NCBI GenBank assembly: GCA_031763025.1
Contig: JASSKH010000010.1
Location: 9,751,427 to 9,815,426 of the forward strand
Reading direction: 5' to 3'
DNA: 64,000 nucleotides
Source of the DNA: Macrocystis pyrifera
Taxonomy: Eukaryota; Sar; Phaeophyceae; Laminariales; Laminariaceae
Part shown: positions 23,600 through 37,500 of the stretch, in pieces
Layout: each line of letters starts with the position of its first letter
Numbering within the stretch: the first letter of the stretch is position 1
The notes under the pieces: generated by a model
Seen by the model: the letters and a program-made list of their open reading frames with translations, nothing else
Databases searched by the model: none
Told to the model about the DNA's origin: nothing
Made by a program: the position numbers and the translations under genes

Positions 23600-25560
23600 G
23601 CCGGGGCATCAATGGAATCCGGGGGTACGTCAGCGTGGGGTCACCGGGTAGACCTTAGCATCATCGCTGCAAACACATTCGCTTGGGATTTTCATAATGT
23701 ATTTTCGCTACAGCACGGTTTGATGGGATAGCCAGAGCTTGCAGAATCGCCGTAACAGCAACGCGGGGTCGACGGAAATATGCGTCGGGACCGGGCCACA
23801 GTTATTAGCTTAGGGCAGTCGTGTGAGAAAGTCTTCTGGAACTGCCGATATACTATTGGTCGTTTGGGATTGCCGAAACATCGTCTGGGATCGCTATACT
23901 TAATCTTCGTTAAGAACTGTTGGGTCGTCTTTTTTGGAGCACCACCTATCACATTATGCAGTTGTCAGTTGTAGCTAGCAGAAATATACCATGCCACGTA
24001 TCAAAACACACCTATCTTGAGTCCACCTACCCTTCGCGCTCTACAAAGCAATGGTAATGTGGATGTGTATAGTGTACTTCAGATACACACAACTATCTGT
24101 TCGAAAGGTGTACTTTCGGAGGCGAACCCTCCGGCCCATATCGGCGTCGTGTTTAGCGTATGGCTCAACGTTGTACCGGGTATGGTTGTCTGGTATATGC
24201 ATGTTGAGCCCGTTCGGGTTCCGAGGCCCGTGTATGGTATGCTTTGGACAGTTTAAATACTCGGCAATGGTTTAAACCTGCCACAATATTCATATTATAT
24301 GCCCTACGTTGTCAGGCAATGCGTGGTAGTCGTTGCAATTGCGACAGAAGGGTTGGTCACCGTCGTTATCAAAGTAGGAAAAGGTCGATGCTGTTGCGAC
24401 GCTTCAACGAACAATGAAACTTTGTTGCAGCATGGAAACGGGTTTTCACAACACGTGAGAAAATATGCGCACGAGTGCAGATGAGTTCGCTGATCCAGGA
24501 ACGAGAGTTGGAACTTGAATAAATCCAAAGGAGCAGGTTAGGACACTTGCAGTAAGTATCAATCAAAATGATATTCGAACTAAGTTTGCTGGGTGACTCG
24601 ACTTGATAGTTTAGTAGCAATTTGACTATACCACCTCCATCGAGGGGTTGTGCTATGGATAGGAACTTTGACAGCAAAAATAGCCAGTAGCCTACCGAAT
24701 CGAAAACCACTATCAGCCTACTGGCAAACGATGGGCACTTGCTTCTGTGTTTGATTTATGTGCTAAGGCCTGGCCTCTTCGTCTTGCTTGTGTTTTGATC
24801 GAACTGTCGCAAGCGTTCTCCTCGCAAACTCTCTCATCCCACCAGGGATCGATACAACTGGCCTTGAAGCGCCCTTGTTGTTACAATATCTCCGAAACGG
24901 AAGCTCATGCAACCAGCTGGTTGCCCCGACTAACAGTATTTGCCTCCTGTGAGTTGTGTGACACCACTCAGCAGCCGCACTACACGCTTCATACATAGAA
25001 CCCCGCTGGTTGTTTACAGATAGATATCATTCGTTGCGACACGAAAAAATTGTTTGACAATGCCGTTGATGCTTGTAACAAGGGCGCGACGACACAAAAG
25101 TAGGGTATCGTCTACCGCCTGCGGGGAAAGCGCCCGATATCACGAGGACTACAACGGCAAGTTCTTGAAATGCGTTCGGCGCCATTCATACACACCATGC
25201 CGTACATTCTTCGTAATATTTTCGATCTGTATAACATTGAAACAATAAAACAATATAATGTCGAGTGTAGTAGTATCCCGCCGGCGAGCATATAACGCCG
25301 TTCGCGTGGTGTGATCCGAAATTGGAGCACCCACGATTGGCGTGTCACGCCACTTGAAATGATGAGGATCAACCTAGTTGATCTAACTCACACAGTTTGC
25401 GGAAGGACATTCGGGTGAAAGCAATCCACTACAGGATATTAGCCCAAAACACGAGAATCAAAAGTAATTTACCTCGAATCGGTCCCGTTCACAGACAAAC
25501 TTCGTTCAGTAACTTCGGTATCAAACGCAACGTCCACCGCTCAGCGCCTGGTATTGACCT
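23600..25560. other. Intergenic stretch, no gene seen
   Basis: No frame here shows a motif I know, and I see no strong repeats. Composition is less GC-rich than the element-laden DNA to the left. Confidence 0.45.
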
Positions 25561-25567
25561 GTACAAA

Positions 25568-26110
25568 TCAGGGTTTTTTCCGAGAATTCACCGGCTCTTG
25601 ATGCCAGTGATGGCCTTCACTTTTTTTTGGTGGTAAGCGGACTTCACAGACAGTTTTTGAGCGCTGAAGGTCCAAAGCCTTGATCTCCCGGGCGACAGTA
25701 TCATGACCCTCTAAATGTGGAGGTGGTATATTGGTGATACCAGCAATTGGGTTCTCCATCGATACCTGGTGGGTGCTAACCTGATCCCCCTGCAAGAGAA
25801 CACGGCTGTGTAGTAGAATAAACGCTGTTCCACAAACTGCTTCGCGCGAACGCTTCAAGGTCCGAATGGTGATGGCGGTGTGCTTACACGTGCTATCGAT
25901 TTCGGACGGCACGATGCCAACGTTCTCCCTGAGCTCAGTTTTGGTCGTCGCGAACAAGCAGAAAACCGCCTCCTCCAACACCAGTGCCACAGCCACCGTA
26001 CACAAGTCCGTGCCACGGTCGTAAGGTACCTGAATTTGCTCACGTTCCTCGCATGAAGAACTCCACCAGTTTGCCTTACTCGAGATCAGACATAGAGAAA
26101 CCCAACGACC
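25568..26110 (-). CDS. Unrecognised open frame of about 180 codons
   Basis: The minus frame runs open to a stop at 25568-25570. It has no ATG near its 5' limit; the first clear internal ATG gives a product starting MENPIAG. The composition is protein-like, with segments such as TELRENVGIVPSEIDSTCKH and EGHDTVAREIKALDLQRSKT, and a basic end. I recognise no domain. It could be an exon, part of a decayed element, or chance. Confidence 0.2.
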   Translation of the reverse strand, partial: GRWVSLCLISSKANWWSSSCEEREQIQVPYDRGTDLCTVAVALVLEEAVFCLFATTKTELRENVGIVPSEIDSTCKHTAITIRTLKRSREAVCGTAFILLHSRVLLQGDQVSTHQVSMENPIAGITNIPPPHLEGHDTVAREIKALDLQRSKTVCEVRLPPKKSEGHHWHQEPVNSRKKP

Positions 26111-26139
26111 AATCCCAATGGCTAGACGGAGTATCACAA

Positions 26140-28417
26140 ATATAACTTCAGAATACTACGTGAGCAAAATCATCTTCTGAAGACTCAGAGCGCGGATGTA
26201 TTGATTCCAGAGTTTATTACCACACGTCGTGCGTACGGGTTTTCATCTTTGTCTGCAACGCTTTACGCTGCAGTCGTATCCTCGCACGAAGAAGCATCTG
26301 TGCGAAGACCTTGTTGCTGCATGGCATGCGTGGGTCGAGACATTGATTAGAACCTCCGAATTGATGGACTACAAGTGTTCACACCTCAAAGGGTTGCGAT
26401 GCACGTCTTATGAAAGCGATCTACCATCGGGTGCATTCGGAGATACGATACACTGAAGCAACCAGTAGTTCGTTCCAATCGCTATGCAGGACGTCTTGAG
26501 TCTAAGGTGGTGGGCTCCACTGTGCGTTCGGCCCTAGCGGCTGGCTGAAACGAGGCTCATAACCTGTTTTTTGTTTCTCGGTCACACACACCCACAGGTG
26601 TGATAAGAAGCGGACCATGTGAGTTAGTATGCTACCGAGCTCGCTGTATGACAGCTGTGTGCTACGGTATAGAGTAGTCGACACTCTTGGTGTGTACGAA
26701 CATTTACGATCGAATCGCTAAACTATCTTCTAAGTTCGTAGTCTCAACACAGGCGTAGTAACAGGTGTCATTATTAGCAATTTTCTGCGTGTCTTGTATG
26801 CTTCTAGGCGCATAGATGGTGTCGCAGGTGCTCGCGCGATAGGCTGGAACGCCCAGGGGGTGCTTTTGCATTCGCCGCTGACTACGCGCTCGGTGTTTTC
26901 ATTCTTCTCGTTTCGTCTGCCACTCGACCATATGTAGCGTGAGTGTCCAAAACCAAAAACATAATGAAATAACGGAACGAGTTTTCTTATGTATATCTCT
27001 TGCGTTGATCAAAATCCTCAGACGTATCTTCGCCAATAACTTGTGATCACATGCAGCAGACGATGCGTATAATTAGAAGTGGAGGAAGTACTAGGCCGAG
27101 AATAGTCCACTCTACTATTTTTCAAGAAGACACGGTCCGATCCACAGGCTATCGGCTGGCCAAACGGGGAACGCACCCTGCGCGGAACGTTTCGCGACCA
27201 CCAAAGCACATTTCGACGCATGCAAAGTCGACGAGCGTTGGAGGTTTTTGACTCGAGGCACGACAGAAACAACACAACGCAAGGCGGGAGCCTTGAGGGA
27301 AGAGGCGATGCCTCTTGTTTGACCTGATGTCGGCGTGAAAAAAAGCGGTTGATTACCCAGGCCAGTTAGCGTACACTATGCGCGAAGAGATGACGGGTAG
27401 ATTGAGTCGTCAATGCAGTGTCAGCATGTGCTTGCGAGCGTTGCCTACGGGGTCGGCTAGTACAACAATGGCGATTTGGTGCCTCCCAGGTAAAATACGG
27501 CCGTTATCTGAGCCGTGCGGTAGATTCCTCTCCAATCAGACTGTTCGGCGCACGTACTGCATAGTACTGCTCGGTTAAGTGATGATGAAACGAATGTGAA
27601 TCTTCGTCCAATGATAGTTTTCTATTTTAGAGCCTGGCGTCGTTGGGAAGAAGCTCGTGGGGAGAGAGCGGAGGGAGGTGGAAGAAAGCTCGTTGTTGCG
27701 ATTCCTCCCTTGTGGACAGTAGTTTGAGAAACAAGTCAAAGCGTGGTAGGATGGTTGCATTCTTGTATGAATAGGGAGATTGGGTATTTCGCCGTCGAGA
27801 AGTTGGCTACTTGACGAAATAATAAGCAAAGCAACGCCTCCTAGAATGATGCTGGTCGGTCGTGCCGCCATGCGTATCTCCGGATGGCAAGCCTGCCTGA
27901 ACGCGACCACGTTCCTCGGCGTTTCGGAGAAAGGAAACAATGAACACGATCGAGTAGGGGAACTTTTCAGAAGGAGCGTATATATCTTGTCGCTAAGCTT
28001 ATCTTGCTTCGTCATTGCCCTGCCACAACCTCCCAAAAACCGATCGCCGTCTCGAAAAATAGTGTACCCGCGCGTTGGGCGCAGAGAGGGCATCAACTCC
28101 GCGTCACCCCGCCCACCCCCCCCGCCATTTCAACCCAACACTGGATGCCCATATGCTTACCGACGAAAGAGTCGGTCGTCGCCGTCACCCTACAGTGTAA
28201 TCGGTCTACTGCAGTAGAAATCTATAAGGCGGGTGACGAGTTTCTTCGCCACGAGCTGACGCCGTGGCAAGATATACAAGAGGAACCACAGGTTATACGG
28301 TTACCTGGCTCCATTATTTTCAACGCTTGCCTTTCAAACCCCGCGGCTTTGGATCGCAATTCATACTAGAAACGTCCCCCTTCGGCCTCCCCGAACCAAC
28401 CCCTACTGCTATTGAAG
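26140..28417. other. Region 3' of the SDR gene, no gene seen
   Basis: Sequence downstream of the SDR stop codon (which lies at 28418-28420, minus strand). Open frames on both strands at 27.58-28.2 kb overlap each other and show no motif. The 3' UTR of the SDR gene must begin at 28417 and run towards lower coordinates; its end was not identified. Confidence 0.45.
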
Positions 28418-28577
28418 TTAGGTCATCCATCCGTTGGCCGTGAAGCCACCGTCTACCGAGATGACCTGCGACGTGATATAGCCGGCGCCTTTCATGCACA
28501 GGAACGCCACCAAGCCGCTCACTTCGTCCGCATCCGCCCATCGGCCCATTGGTGTCCGCTGATTGATCTCCTCAACC
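28418..28577 (-). CDS. SDR exon 7 (C-terminus and stop)
   Basis: The exon is 160 nt, acceptor accccag, ending with TAA at 28418-28420. It encodes RTPMGRW, the helix [11 protein letters not shown], and the conserved C-terminal [15 protein letters not shown] of tropinone-reductase-like SDRs. The spacing from exon 6 matches family members residue for residue. Confidence 0.92.
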
Positions 28578-31500
28578 CTGGGGTAGATGAAAATTGGCCA
28601 CGGCAATCATGCGTACAACTCATTGGACAAGCGCTCGTTTCATTTGAAAAACGAAACGCCCGACTTGCAGTGGAGCAACCCCCGATTGTTTTCGCCCTTT
28701 CGTCAGCGGGTCAAACAACTTTCATTTTTACAGCGACCTTTTATCAGTCTGTATGTCCATGTCAAAAACCAACAAGCAGTGGGAATGCCGAACCCTATGA
28801 GCGATAAACATCAAGGCAAGCACCAGGGGGGAGAAGGGGAGGTGCCTGTGACCACGGCTTACCCAGAACTCCACTGAGTGTACAACGTCTCACGAGTTGA
28901 GCTAGAAAGTAAAAGTATTCACAAAAGTAAAATCCTTTGGTGCCACCACCACCCCACGCCTTTTCGGAGGTGTCGCCCGCCGAGTAAGGAAAACTCTCCT
29001 GCGCGGAAACCTGGTCGTTCATCCCTCTGTTTTCATGCGGTTTTGCTCTGTGGACAAAACGATTTGCTTGCCGCATCTCACCCATTACAAAGTAGGCTAA
29101 TCCATGGGTTCCGGGGCACTAAACCAAGTAACACGAACGAAAGTCAGACCCCTTAATCCACACCAGAGGACGTAATCACAGCCATAGCCATCACAGTTTC
29201 GTGCGGCCCAGGAAGGCTCATATTCAGAAGCGTACGGACAAGGACGGGTTCAAGCGTCAAGAACTTCGCCGTAACCCCTCTACCGGCAAAAGGAAACCCC
29301 TGCTCGGCTTATATATCCCCTCGTCGCCCCCAAGGGTAGCACAGAGTAGCTCTCGCGAGGAACTCGTTCGGATGGGTAATAGTAAACGTCGTCAACTGTG
29401 TGCGCTATTGAAAAGGCTCAAAAAGAAACGGAGACCCTCGGTCGGACAGCACGGATCTCCGGTCCAATTTTTCTATAGGATATCTGACTTCACCCACCCA
29501 GACATGCCCTATATTTTAGACGGCTGTGTTTACTATTAATAGCAATCCCAACAACAACAGCACTGTTTCTACAGGACAAAAGAGCAAAAAGAGAAAACCT
29601 TTCCTGACAAGGTAGCAGCGACGGCCCTCCCTCGTATCTCCCCTCACCTTGACAAGTCGGCCTGCACCGTCGCTGTCAAGGGTGTTTTGGTGTACCAGGG
29701 GACCACGGCATTCACCCTGATCCCATCGGGCGCCCACTCACATCCCCAGTTGCGGGTCAGCTGGTTCATGGCCGCTTTGCTGGCGGCATACGGAGCACCT
29801 GTTCGAGTTTGCACGAGCGGTTGGGAAGTGCGGGGAGTACGAGCTCGAACTGAGCGATTGCCTGAATTCTAAGGCGGTTGGCTAAAGGCCTTGTGTTGCT
29901 GTGATAGGTCGGGGATGTCGGGAGGATTGGGTAAATGGAGGGAGGGAGAGAGGGGGTAAACGATCCTGTATATTGCCTGTGGGTGCTGTACTTTTCGCAC
30001 GAGCGCTTCGTTTCGTCCCCACGAGGTTGGCCGCATAGGCAGAATTAAGCTTCAAGAAGTTCAGCCAGTCTTGCCCCCTCTCTGTCATCGTTTCGGGGTG
30101 CTCGCGGACTCTTAACGGCCACCCAGAAAGCTCGAAGTAGCACATCACGTACCTATATCTAACGCATACAGCATGCTTCGCGGACGTTAGCATAAATACT
30201 ACAAACAAGGTCAAGGTCAATCATTTTGACCCCTGTTGTAGGTACATGCGACTATGGTGCGACGACGAAAAACCGGACGTTTACCTACCTGTCACACGTT
30301 GGTAACATCTTCGGCATAACCACGAAAGCATCAAGCGTGCAAATGCGTTTCGGGTCATAGCATCGCCACCTTAACCCTCACCCAAAACTTGAGGTGATTA
30401 TGATTCGTACTTTCAAACCGTTCCGGTTGTATCTCGGTATGCCTGATACAACGCCGTTAAGCTCTCGCCTGATTTGATCGCTGTGATGCCGGCCACGCTC
30501 GAGATATTAACGATAGACGAGCCTCCATCCTGCCTATTAATAGCCCCTTTCTTGGCCGCGGCCGCCTTCAAAAGAGGGTGCACCAACTGGAAAGGCCGTT
30601 GGGGTGACGGGGTTGGGAACGAGGGAATCACAGCAAAAAGAGCCGAAGTTCGTGTGTTGGGCGCGCTTCTTCGGGATAGATCCGCTGGGTAGAGAGGTAC
30701 GGGGCATCACTGGTCCTTTGCCCCTCCGGCAGCGATGTCGAATGGCGGCTGCTCAGGGGTGCGACGGACTGCAATAATTTTCGAAATTATTGGCCAGAAG
30801 GGCGCTTGCTGGGCTTGCTAGTACCGCAACTACTACGAGGGCTTATTACGGAGGACCATAGTAAATGGGACCAAATTTTGTCAGTAAAAATAGGGCAAAA
30901 TATAGATTTTTGTGTGCACCGCAGGTGTTATTGACTATGGTCCTCCGTGATAGTGTGAAACGCGTCGGCCACGTCGGCCGTACGCACGTGACCGCTACTC
31001 GTTTTTATTCGCGACGGGCCGTCATTCGACATAGTTGTTCTCTGGTGCGTCTACCAATCGCGCGGGTCGCATCGCACCAGCGTGAGCAAAAAAAGAGAGA
31101 GCTGAAGTTGGTGTCCATGATCGAGGCGTACTCCTCGCGCGTGTAGTCTAAGCTGGCCTTGCGGATGTTGGTGCCGACGTTGTTGACGAGGATGTCCAGC
31201 AGACCGGCGAAATATCCGTCCGCCTGGCAACAACACGTGCACAAAATGAATATCAGACGACGATCAGCAACTTCAATTCCACTGACGTCACTGTGGTTGG
31301 TATGCATCCTGGGCGGCTGTCGGGGTTTGCGCGGTGGTCGATGAAGTCCTTGTTGCTCTGGCAAAAGGCACAGGCGCCTTCGCGTCTGAGACTCCGCTAA
31401 CACAAAGCAAGCCAGGCTATTGGCAGATGAACTACCGGACGAGACGATGTTCGTTCTTGTTTCGTTTCGGCCCTGGTATGGTGGTTGACAACCAATCGAT

Positions 31501-34500
31501 GTAAAAAAAAAAATGAAGACATAACCACCTGACAATGATCACCTCGGAACAGCCGCGACAAAGAAAATGGGCGTTCAATGCGAAATCAAGCGAAGTTTAT
31601 ACCTCTCTGCCGCCACAACTTTGAATCACAACATCTGAGTCCGCCCCATTGCCACCAGAGAAACGGTTGCGCAAAGCTGCGTATCGACTCACCTTACTCT
31701 AGGCCTCATATGAAGTACTCGTGATTGCAAACGCTCGAAATCTAAGGCCGTTTTTTAAGCAAGAATTCTAGAGGTTGAAAAATGGCGCTGAATGACTCCG
31801 CTTCTTGCTATCTCTTTTTTCAACCTCCTTATCGGAGTGCAGTTGCTCATGCTACAACATGTATACGAGGTTTATCATACAGGAAGATGACAAAACCGCA
31901 TACCTGGTACTACACAACCTACAGAATGTACTGCTACAGCAGATCTAGTACGCGAAAAAAAACAGCGGACGCGGTTGTGCAATCGAGCCATGACTAATAG
32001 GAGGCGCGCGTTGGCACGCGCAGCAGCTCGCGGACGCAATTTTTGTCCGTCGCTGACCGCTGACGAGCGCCGACGGCCTCCACACAGTAAATGCGATAGT
32101 AAGCCAAGTGCGCTCGGCGAGTCGAGCCAAGCGCGTCATCTCAGCTTCCTCGTCCTCGGGCACGACCCAAGTCACAGCAAAAGCAGTGTGGATAGCAGGA
32201 GATACCGGCAAGATATCATCGACACATCCTGATGGCTCATCCACCGCATCCCTCCCCGACGCCATTGTGAGAGTTTCTGGTTGAAGTTCGGGCGTGTGTG
32301 GGCTTGCACGCGACCGCTGCTGCCTGTGCACTGCTGACAACCCGGTTCCCGTACTGCTGCTTTGGCTGTGGTGGTTATGGGTTGTATGAAAAACATAGAT
32401 CACAGCTTAATTTCCAACCTCACTCTGTTAACCACACGTAGTCTTGGGAAAATAGAGGCCCAAATTGCTCAAGGTTTCTTTGTTGGAACAGGGGTTACAC
32501 AAAAACTGTGGCAAAAATCGAGCCGTTTTGGTTGTTACAAGAAATTAGTTTATCGTCTTTTGTCAAAAATGCCCATTTTCCAACCCCTAAAAAACTTTCA
32601 GAACAAAACGGCCTAAATGCAGAGGAAAATTAACATCATCTTTAGCCGTCGAGAATAGGAACTGTCATCATTCGCGAATTCACCACTGTCTCAAGACAGC
32701 CTCGGGGGACAAAATCTGGCGCTAGCAGCTTAGTTGTCCCCACGCGCAAATTATCAACAAAAGCTGAAACAAACAGCGAAAAATTTACCCTCGAGGAGCA
32801 GCCGCTGTACGTCTGACAATGGAAACAACTCGGGGCGGTTTGACATCCAGGATTCAGACAGAATATTCGGACGCACACCGATTTCGTGAGCGACTCTAGC
32901 GTAACGAAAGTGCTCCCATCGGTGCCTCACATTTGCCACCTTTTTCCTCCATCATTCCACTCCCCAGCAACGTCTAAACTCACCTCCTTTACCAGGGCTT
33001 CTCTCCCCTCGGCTGTAGTGACGTCCGCCGTTGTGGCATGTACCTTCAGTCCCTTGGCATTCCATTCCTGGGTGGCGTTCGTCATACACGGGTGAGGTGA
33101 CCTTCACGATGTTGTTTTAGTTATATGTCTAAGGCCTTACCGAAACTATTGCGTGCGATGCACGAAGCGAGCGCTGAAAGCCAGAGGTCAGACATGTTTC
33201 CAGCCCTGTCTTGGTGCACGAAAAGAGTAGAGTAGACGCTACAATTTTTCCTGAGAAACGCACCTGTTTTCGTGTTGGAAGACGATTCCTGCTAATTCCC
33301 CCAGCTCGGCTCAGAACTCTGTGAATGCGTTGGCACGTAAATATTTGCCGTGCCTCGGGAAACTCGCTGTCGGGATTTCACCTTGGAGAGTGACGGGACG
33401 TCGCACACCGTATCGGTATGTTTCCAGCGCGTTACATCTCACGCACAGCACCGACACCCTTGATGATGTTCACACCCATGACCGTAGTAACTATGGAAGG
33501 TTGCGTTGTTTGAGCTAGGGTGTACTGTGAACGTTATCGAGAAGGATGTTCCGATGTAGTCCACTCCTCTAGGGGCCCAAGCTTGCCGTGTTACGCACAC
33601 AATGGGTCGGTCCAGTTTCCGTGCTACGCAGACAATGAGCCTGTCCAGTACGCGAAGCGTTTGATGAACACACACACCTCAAGGCAGGCAGTGACGTCAG
33701 CAGATGTCCTGGAGCATGTGAGCACGGAAGCCCCAAGGCATGCTAGCTCCTCCACGATAGCCTTGCCGATACCCTGCAAGGAGGCGACAGTTTCAAAGCG
33801 ACTGGTGGATCAGCCATTGAGTCCTCCAACAAACATCCGCGGCTCGTCATGTCAACCCTGACCCTGTACGCGCGATTACCATTCCGATGCCCTGGGTGCG
33901 GTCAAAGGCCGTCGGCCGCTCATCCCGACTTATAGCCAACAAGTCGCATAATCCCTTCAGACATGAAAAGCTCAAATGGGCCAGCACCGAGTCAACATAT
34001 GTGTTCACACCAAACAATGATGAGGCAATCAGATTGTCGGCCTGCGCACAATTATCGTGCGATAGATGACTCTGGGTGACCAGAACAGCCAGTGAGCACG
34101 CGGTGGCTTCATTTGCATTTCTCTGGACTTCGATCGCTCAAACTGAGCAATTTATGGCTACATACGGTCGAAGGGGTCTCGTCATGTCGACATCGACGAG
34201 ACGCACTGGAGGAAAATATTGAAGGCATTAAAGAAGCCGAGGCTGCACGACATGACCGAGATATCAAAGTGGAGCCAAAACAAGAGCACCTTTCAGGGGG
34301 TCAAAATGCGCAAAACGCCCGTCTACGACCACTATAGCCAATAGTAGACACGGGGGAACAGATACCGCGGCACTAGCGGTGGTGGAACCGACGCGACAGG
34401 CAGTTATGGGTCTACTGGTGGCCCTAACTTGCAAGAGAACAGCGTAAAATCGGGTGGGGTCATCACCTGCGGGCTTGGATGGGGCCATCACCGGTGGGCA

Positions 34501-37500
34501 TGCTTCAACTCTTGAAAAAGTCAAAATTGCGAATTTGAAACGATGTGATGTCGGTGCTATCATACTCGCAACAATTCACCCGACAGCACGATGGTAGTAG
34601 TGTAAATGACAGCACCGTTCTAGACGAACTGCTGGAATAGTATCTGCAGACAGGGCAATCTTTTGACCGATGTTCGTACATACTTCCAGCCAACGTGCCC
34701 GCGATATTGTACGATCATGCCAATTCATGCTCTGTGTTTTTTTTTATACTCGCATCTGATGACTACAGTACGAATAAAGCCTGGCGACTAGGAACTAAGA
34801 CTTCACAGTCAGGTTCTCAACGCTTCTAGTAACTCCACTAACGGAAACTTACCAAAAGAACGTACCGGGGTATATCGTAAGTTGCCGACCCTCTGATAGG
34901 CGCACTCTCAAACATGCATATTTTGGGGGGAAGGGGTAAAAAAACATAGAATGCAGCAGTGGCCATTTCGTACACGTGCAGCGGTTGGCTATAGATACCT
35001 CACACGGCATTACATACCACTTCTACACCACTTGGTGACACAACACAGCAACAGAAAGACGAGTATGCTTCGCACCAACTTCACCGCATTCGTGCCCGGA
35101 GAGGAGAGTGTTGTGGCCCCCGAGCCGCTTCAGAGAAGCAGCGAATATATTTTCGAAGTAAAAGCAGCAAATGAGGGAATTCCTCTCTGGACCGTTGCCG
35201 CCTCCATGCACGCAACGGACACATTTACTCCCACGAGAACATTCACGGTGAGGCGAATCAGGCGGATAGCGGACGTGTTAGTAGTTCGTTTCAGGGCTCC
35301 GAACTAGACTACGGATCAAAACAAGGCTTCTAGACACCACCGCCGCCGCCCATGATCGGTCAACTGCTCGGGAACTTTCACGATGACTAACCCCGATTCT
35401 CTTCATTAACCCGTGAACATGTGTAGCTACGTTTTCGGGGAAATTACTTGGTCATAGAGTTGGAAAAAAACATGTGGCCTTAATCTGTATGCGACTGTCT
35501 CGGGAGATGATAACAGGACTAGCGGGTGTGTTTGCAGCGCCGAAGAATGTGGTGGAGACTGTCCTTGCTGCCACAAATACTGCGCCGCCCTTGTGGATTC
35601 TCGGGTACGGTGGAAACCCTAAACTTAACCCAAAATCAAACCTTACTTCCACTGTGCCAGGAATGCCACCCCATCTGTGGGATCCAAACAGCACGTATTT
35701 CTTGATGGCCTTGGTGGAGTCACATATGGTCAATAGTGTGCGGGGAGAGCCGCATTGGCGTTTATATAGGCTCCACAATCTCAGTGCAATATACAAGGGG
35801 TTCTAGTCTGTACCAGCACATCTTGCCTACTTGAATACTGCAAAGTCCCCCCTCTGACGCGTGCAATATTTCACGGCTCGGACAGATCATCGATTTCCAC
35901 TTGATGATCTAGGTTTTTCAGGCTACACAGAACCCTGGTATGTATGATCTACGCAGCTCACGTTGCCCGGTTGAAGCCATGAAATCTGCATGATCTAGGA
36001 CTTTTTTTTCCTGGGTTGGATCTGTGCCGTACAGCTCCTGCACAGCATTTCACAACGACAGGTTAGGATCTAGATGATAAATCTGTAGATGATCTGTCAG
36101 GAGTGTGTAATAATTGAAAGCTAACCTGACCTGACCGCCTGTTCAAGTTTGGTCGTCCGTGGGTGACGACTGGTCGTGCCTTTGCGCCCAGAAAAGGGTA
36201 TGGGTGTCACCAGAAGGAGGTACAGATGAAGCCAGAACAACTTGAAGGCCAAACCTGAGTAGCTAAATCATGAACCGTTTTCCTTGCCCCACGCTTGCCC
36301 TTTGCGGGCGCTTGAGGAGGGCCTTCCGGCGGTGTAACGCTGGACTCATCCTCAAGGAAGGACATATTCTTGTCACCGATCCTGTTTATCCTATAGGCTG
36401 GGTTCGTGATAGATCTCGTTCGATGGCGGTGCGTCAGATACACCGCATTAATTCCTGATTCGCGGAGTTCCGATTTTGGAGTAACTGCGGTCTCGTCTGG
36501 CTGTGGTGTGTGCGGGGGCAGATCGACACCGTCGTAGCGGAAAGCGGATAGCTGCCGCCTGGAAAGAGGCAACGCATATCCAGGGAGGAAGCTGATTTCC
36601 CCAGCGAGGGGGGAGAAGAGTCCGATCGTCGACGACCGGGGATGGGCTTTGGGCTAAATCCATCTCGGGCGGGAAATATTGTTCGTGCAAGACCAGAACG
36701 GGGGAGGCGTTTCAATTGGGATTGGTTTGCTCTGGACGAAAGAAGAAAGGGGAAAACGCTGGGAAGGGGCGGCAACACAGCGTACGAGGGGCGATCCACA
36801 TCGAGTCCGACTGGAGACTGGAAGACACCCGGAGCAACACCAGCGCCCAGATGAGGTCGGCCTCGCGCACGAGACCATGAGCTCTCCACATCCCCCGCCG
36901 ACGATTTTTTAGGAAGCTGCTGCGGGCTGTGGACACGTAAATATAGTTGGTTAAAAATTGCGGCAGTTTTTTCATCCAAATAGTTGGCCAACATTGGGGT
37001 ACCGTGATCGCCTGGTCGCCGACAGGAGATGTCAGGGTCGATTGGTGTAGAAGAAGGTAGGTGTGCTCTATTCAGGAAGTCCAGGAGAGAGAGCGGGATT
37101 GTGTCAGCGCGTACTCCTCGTGGTTTCAATTTCTTTCTTGTTTTGTACTGCTTGTGTCGGAAGCCGTTCCAGCAGCGATTCAGACGGCTGAATACCAAGG
37201 TTTCTCGCGTTCGCTCTTCAGTAGATATAGGCAGAAATTCAGGCAGTGTAGGTGCACGAGTACGAGTCAATGTCCCGCAACGGGGGCGTCGGATGCTGGC
37301 AGCGCGGCCAGACAACAACGCCGTAGTCAGTATCACGCAGCAGGAGTGCAGACGCGGGGCTTCTCGTCGGCTGTAACCTGTACTAGCTATATATACCGCG
37401 TGCTCGTACGAGTACAGGCAGTGGCATGCTCATGTACAGGTAACTTTTGCTTTACCGCACGTGGCATGCATCCCTTGTATCGTCTTCGGGCAACAGGTCG

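Noticed and set aside
27575-28217. Overlapping open frames on both strands just 3' of the SDR stop
   Set aside because: They oppose each other over the likely 3' UTR and show no recognisable domain.
29201-29539. A basic 112-codon plus-strand frame inside SDR intron 6
   Set aside because: Arg/Lys-rich composition but no motif, antisense to the gene, and no sign of its own promoter or splice sites.
36434-37336. A 300-codon open frame on the minus strand inside SDR intron 1
   Set aside because: No ATG near its start, overlapping open frames on both strands, and no domain recognisable; kept only as part of the intron description.
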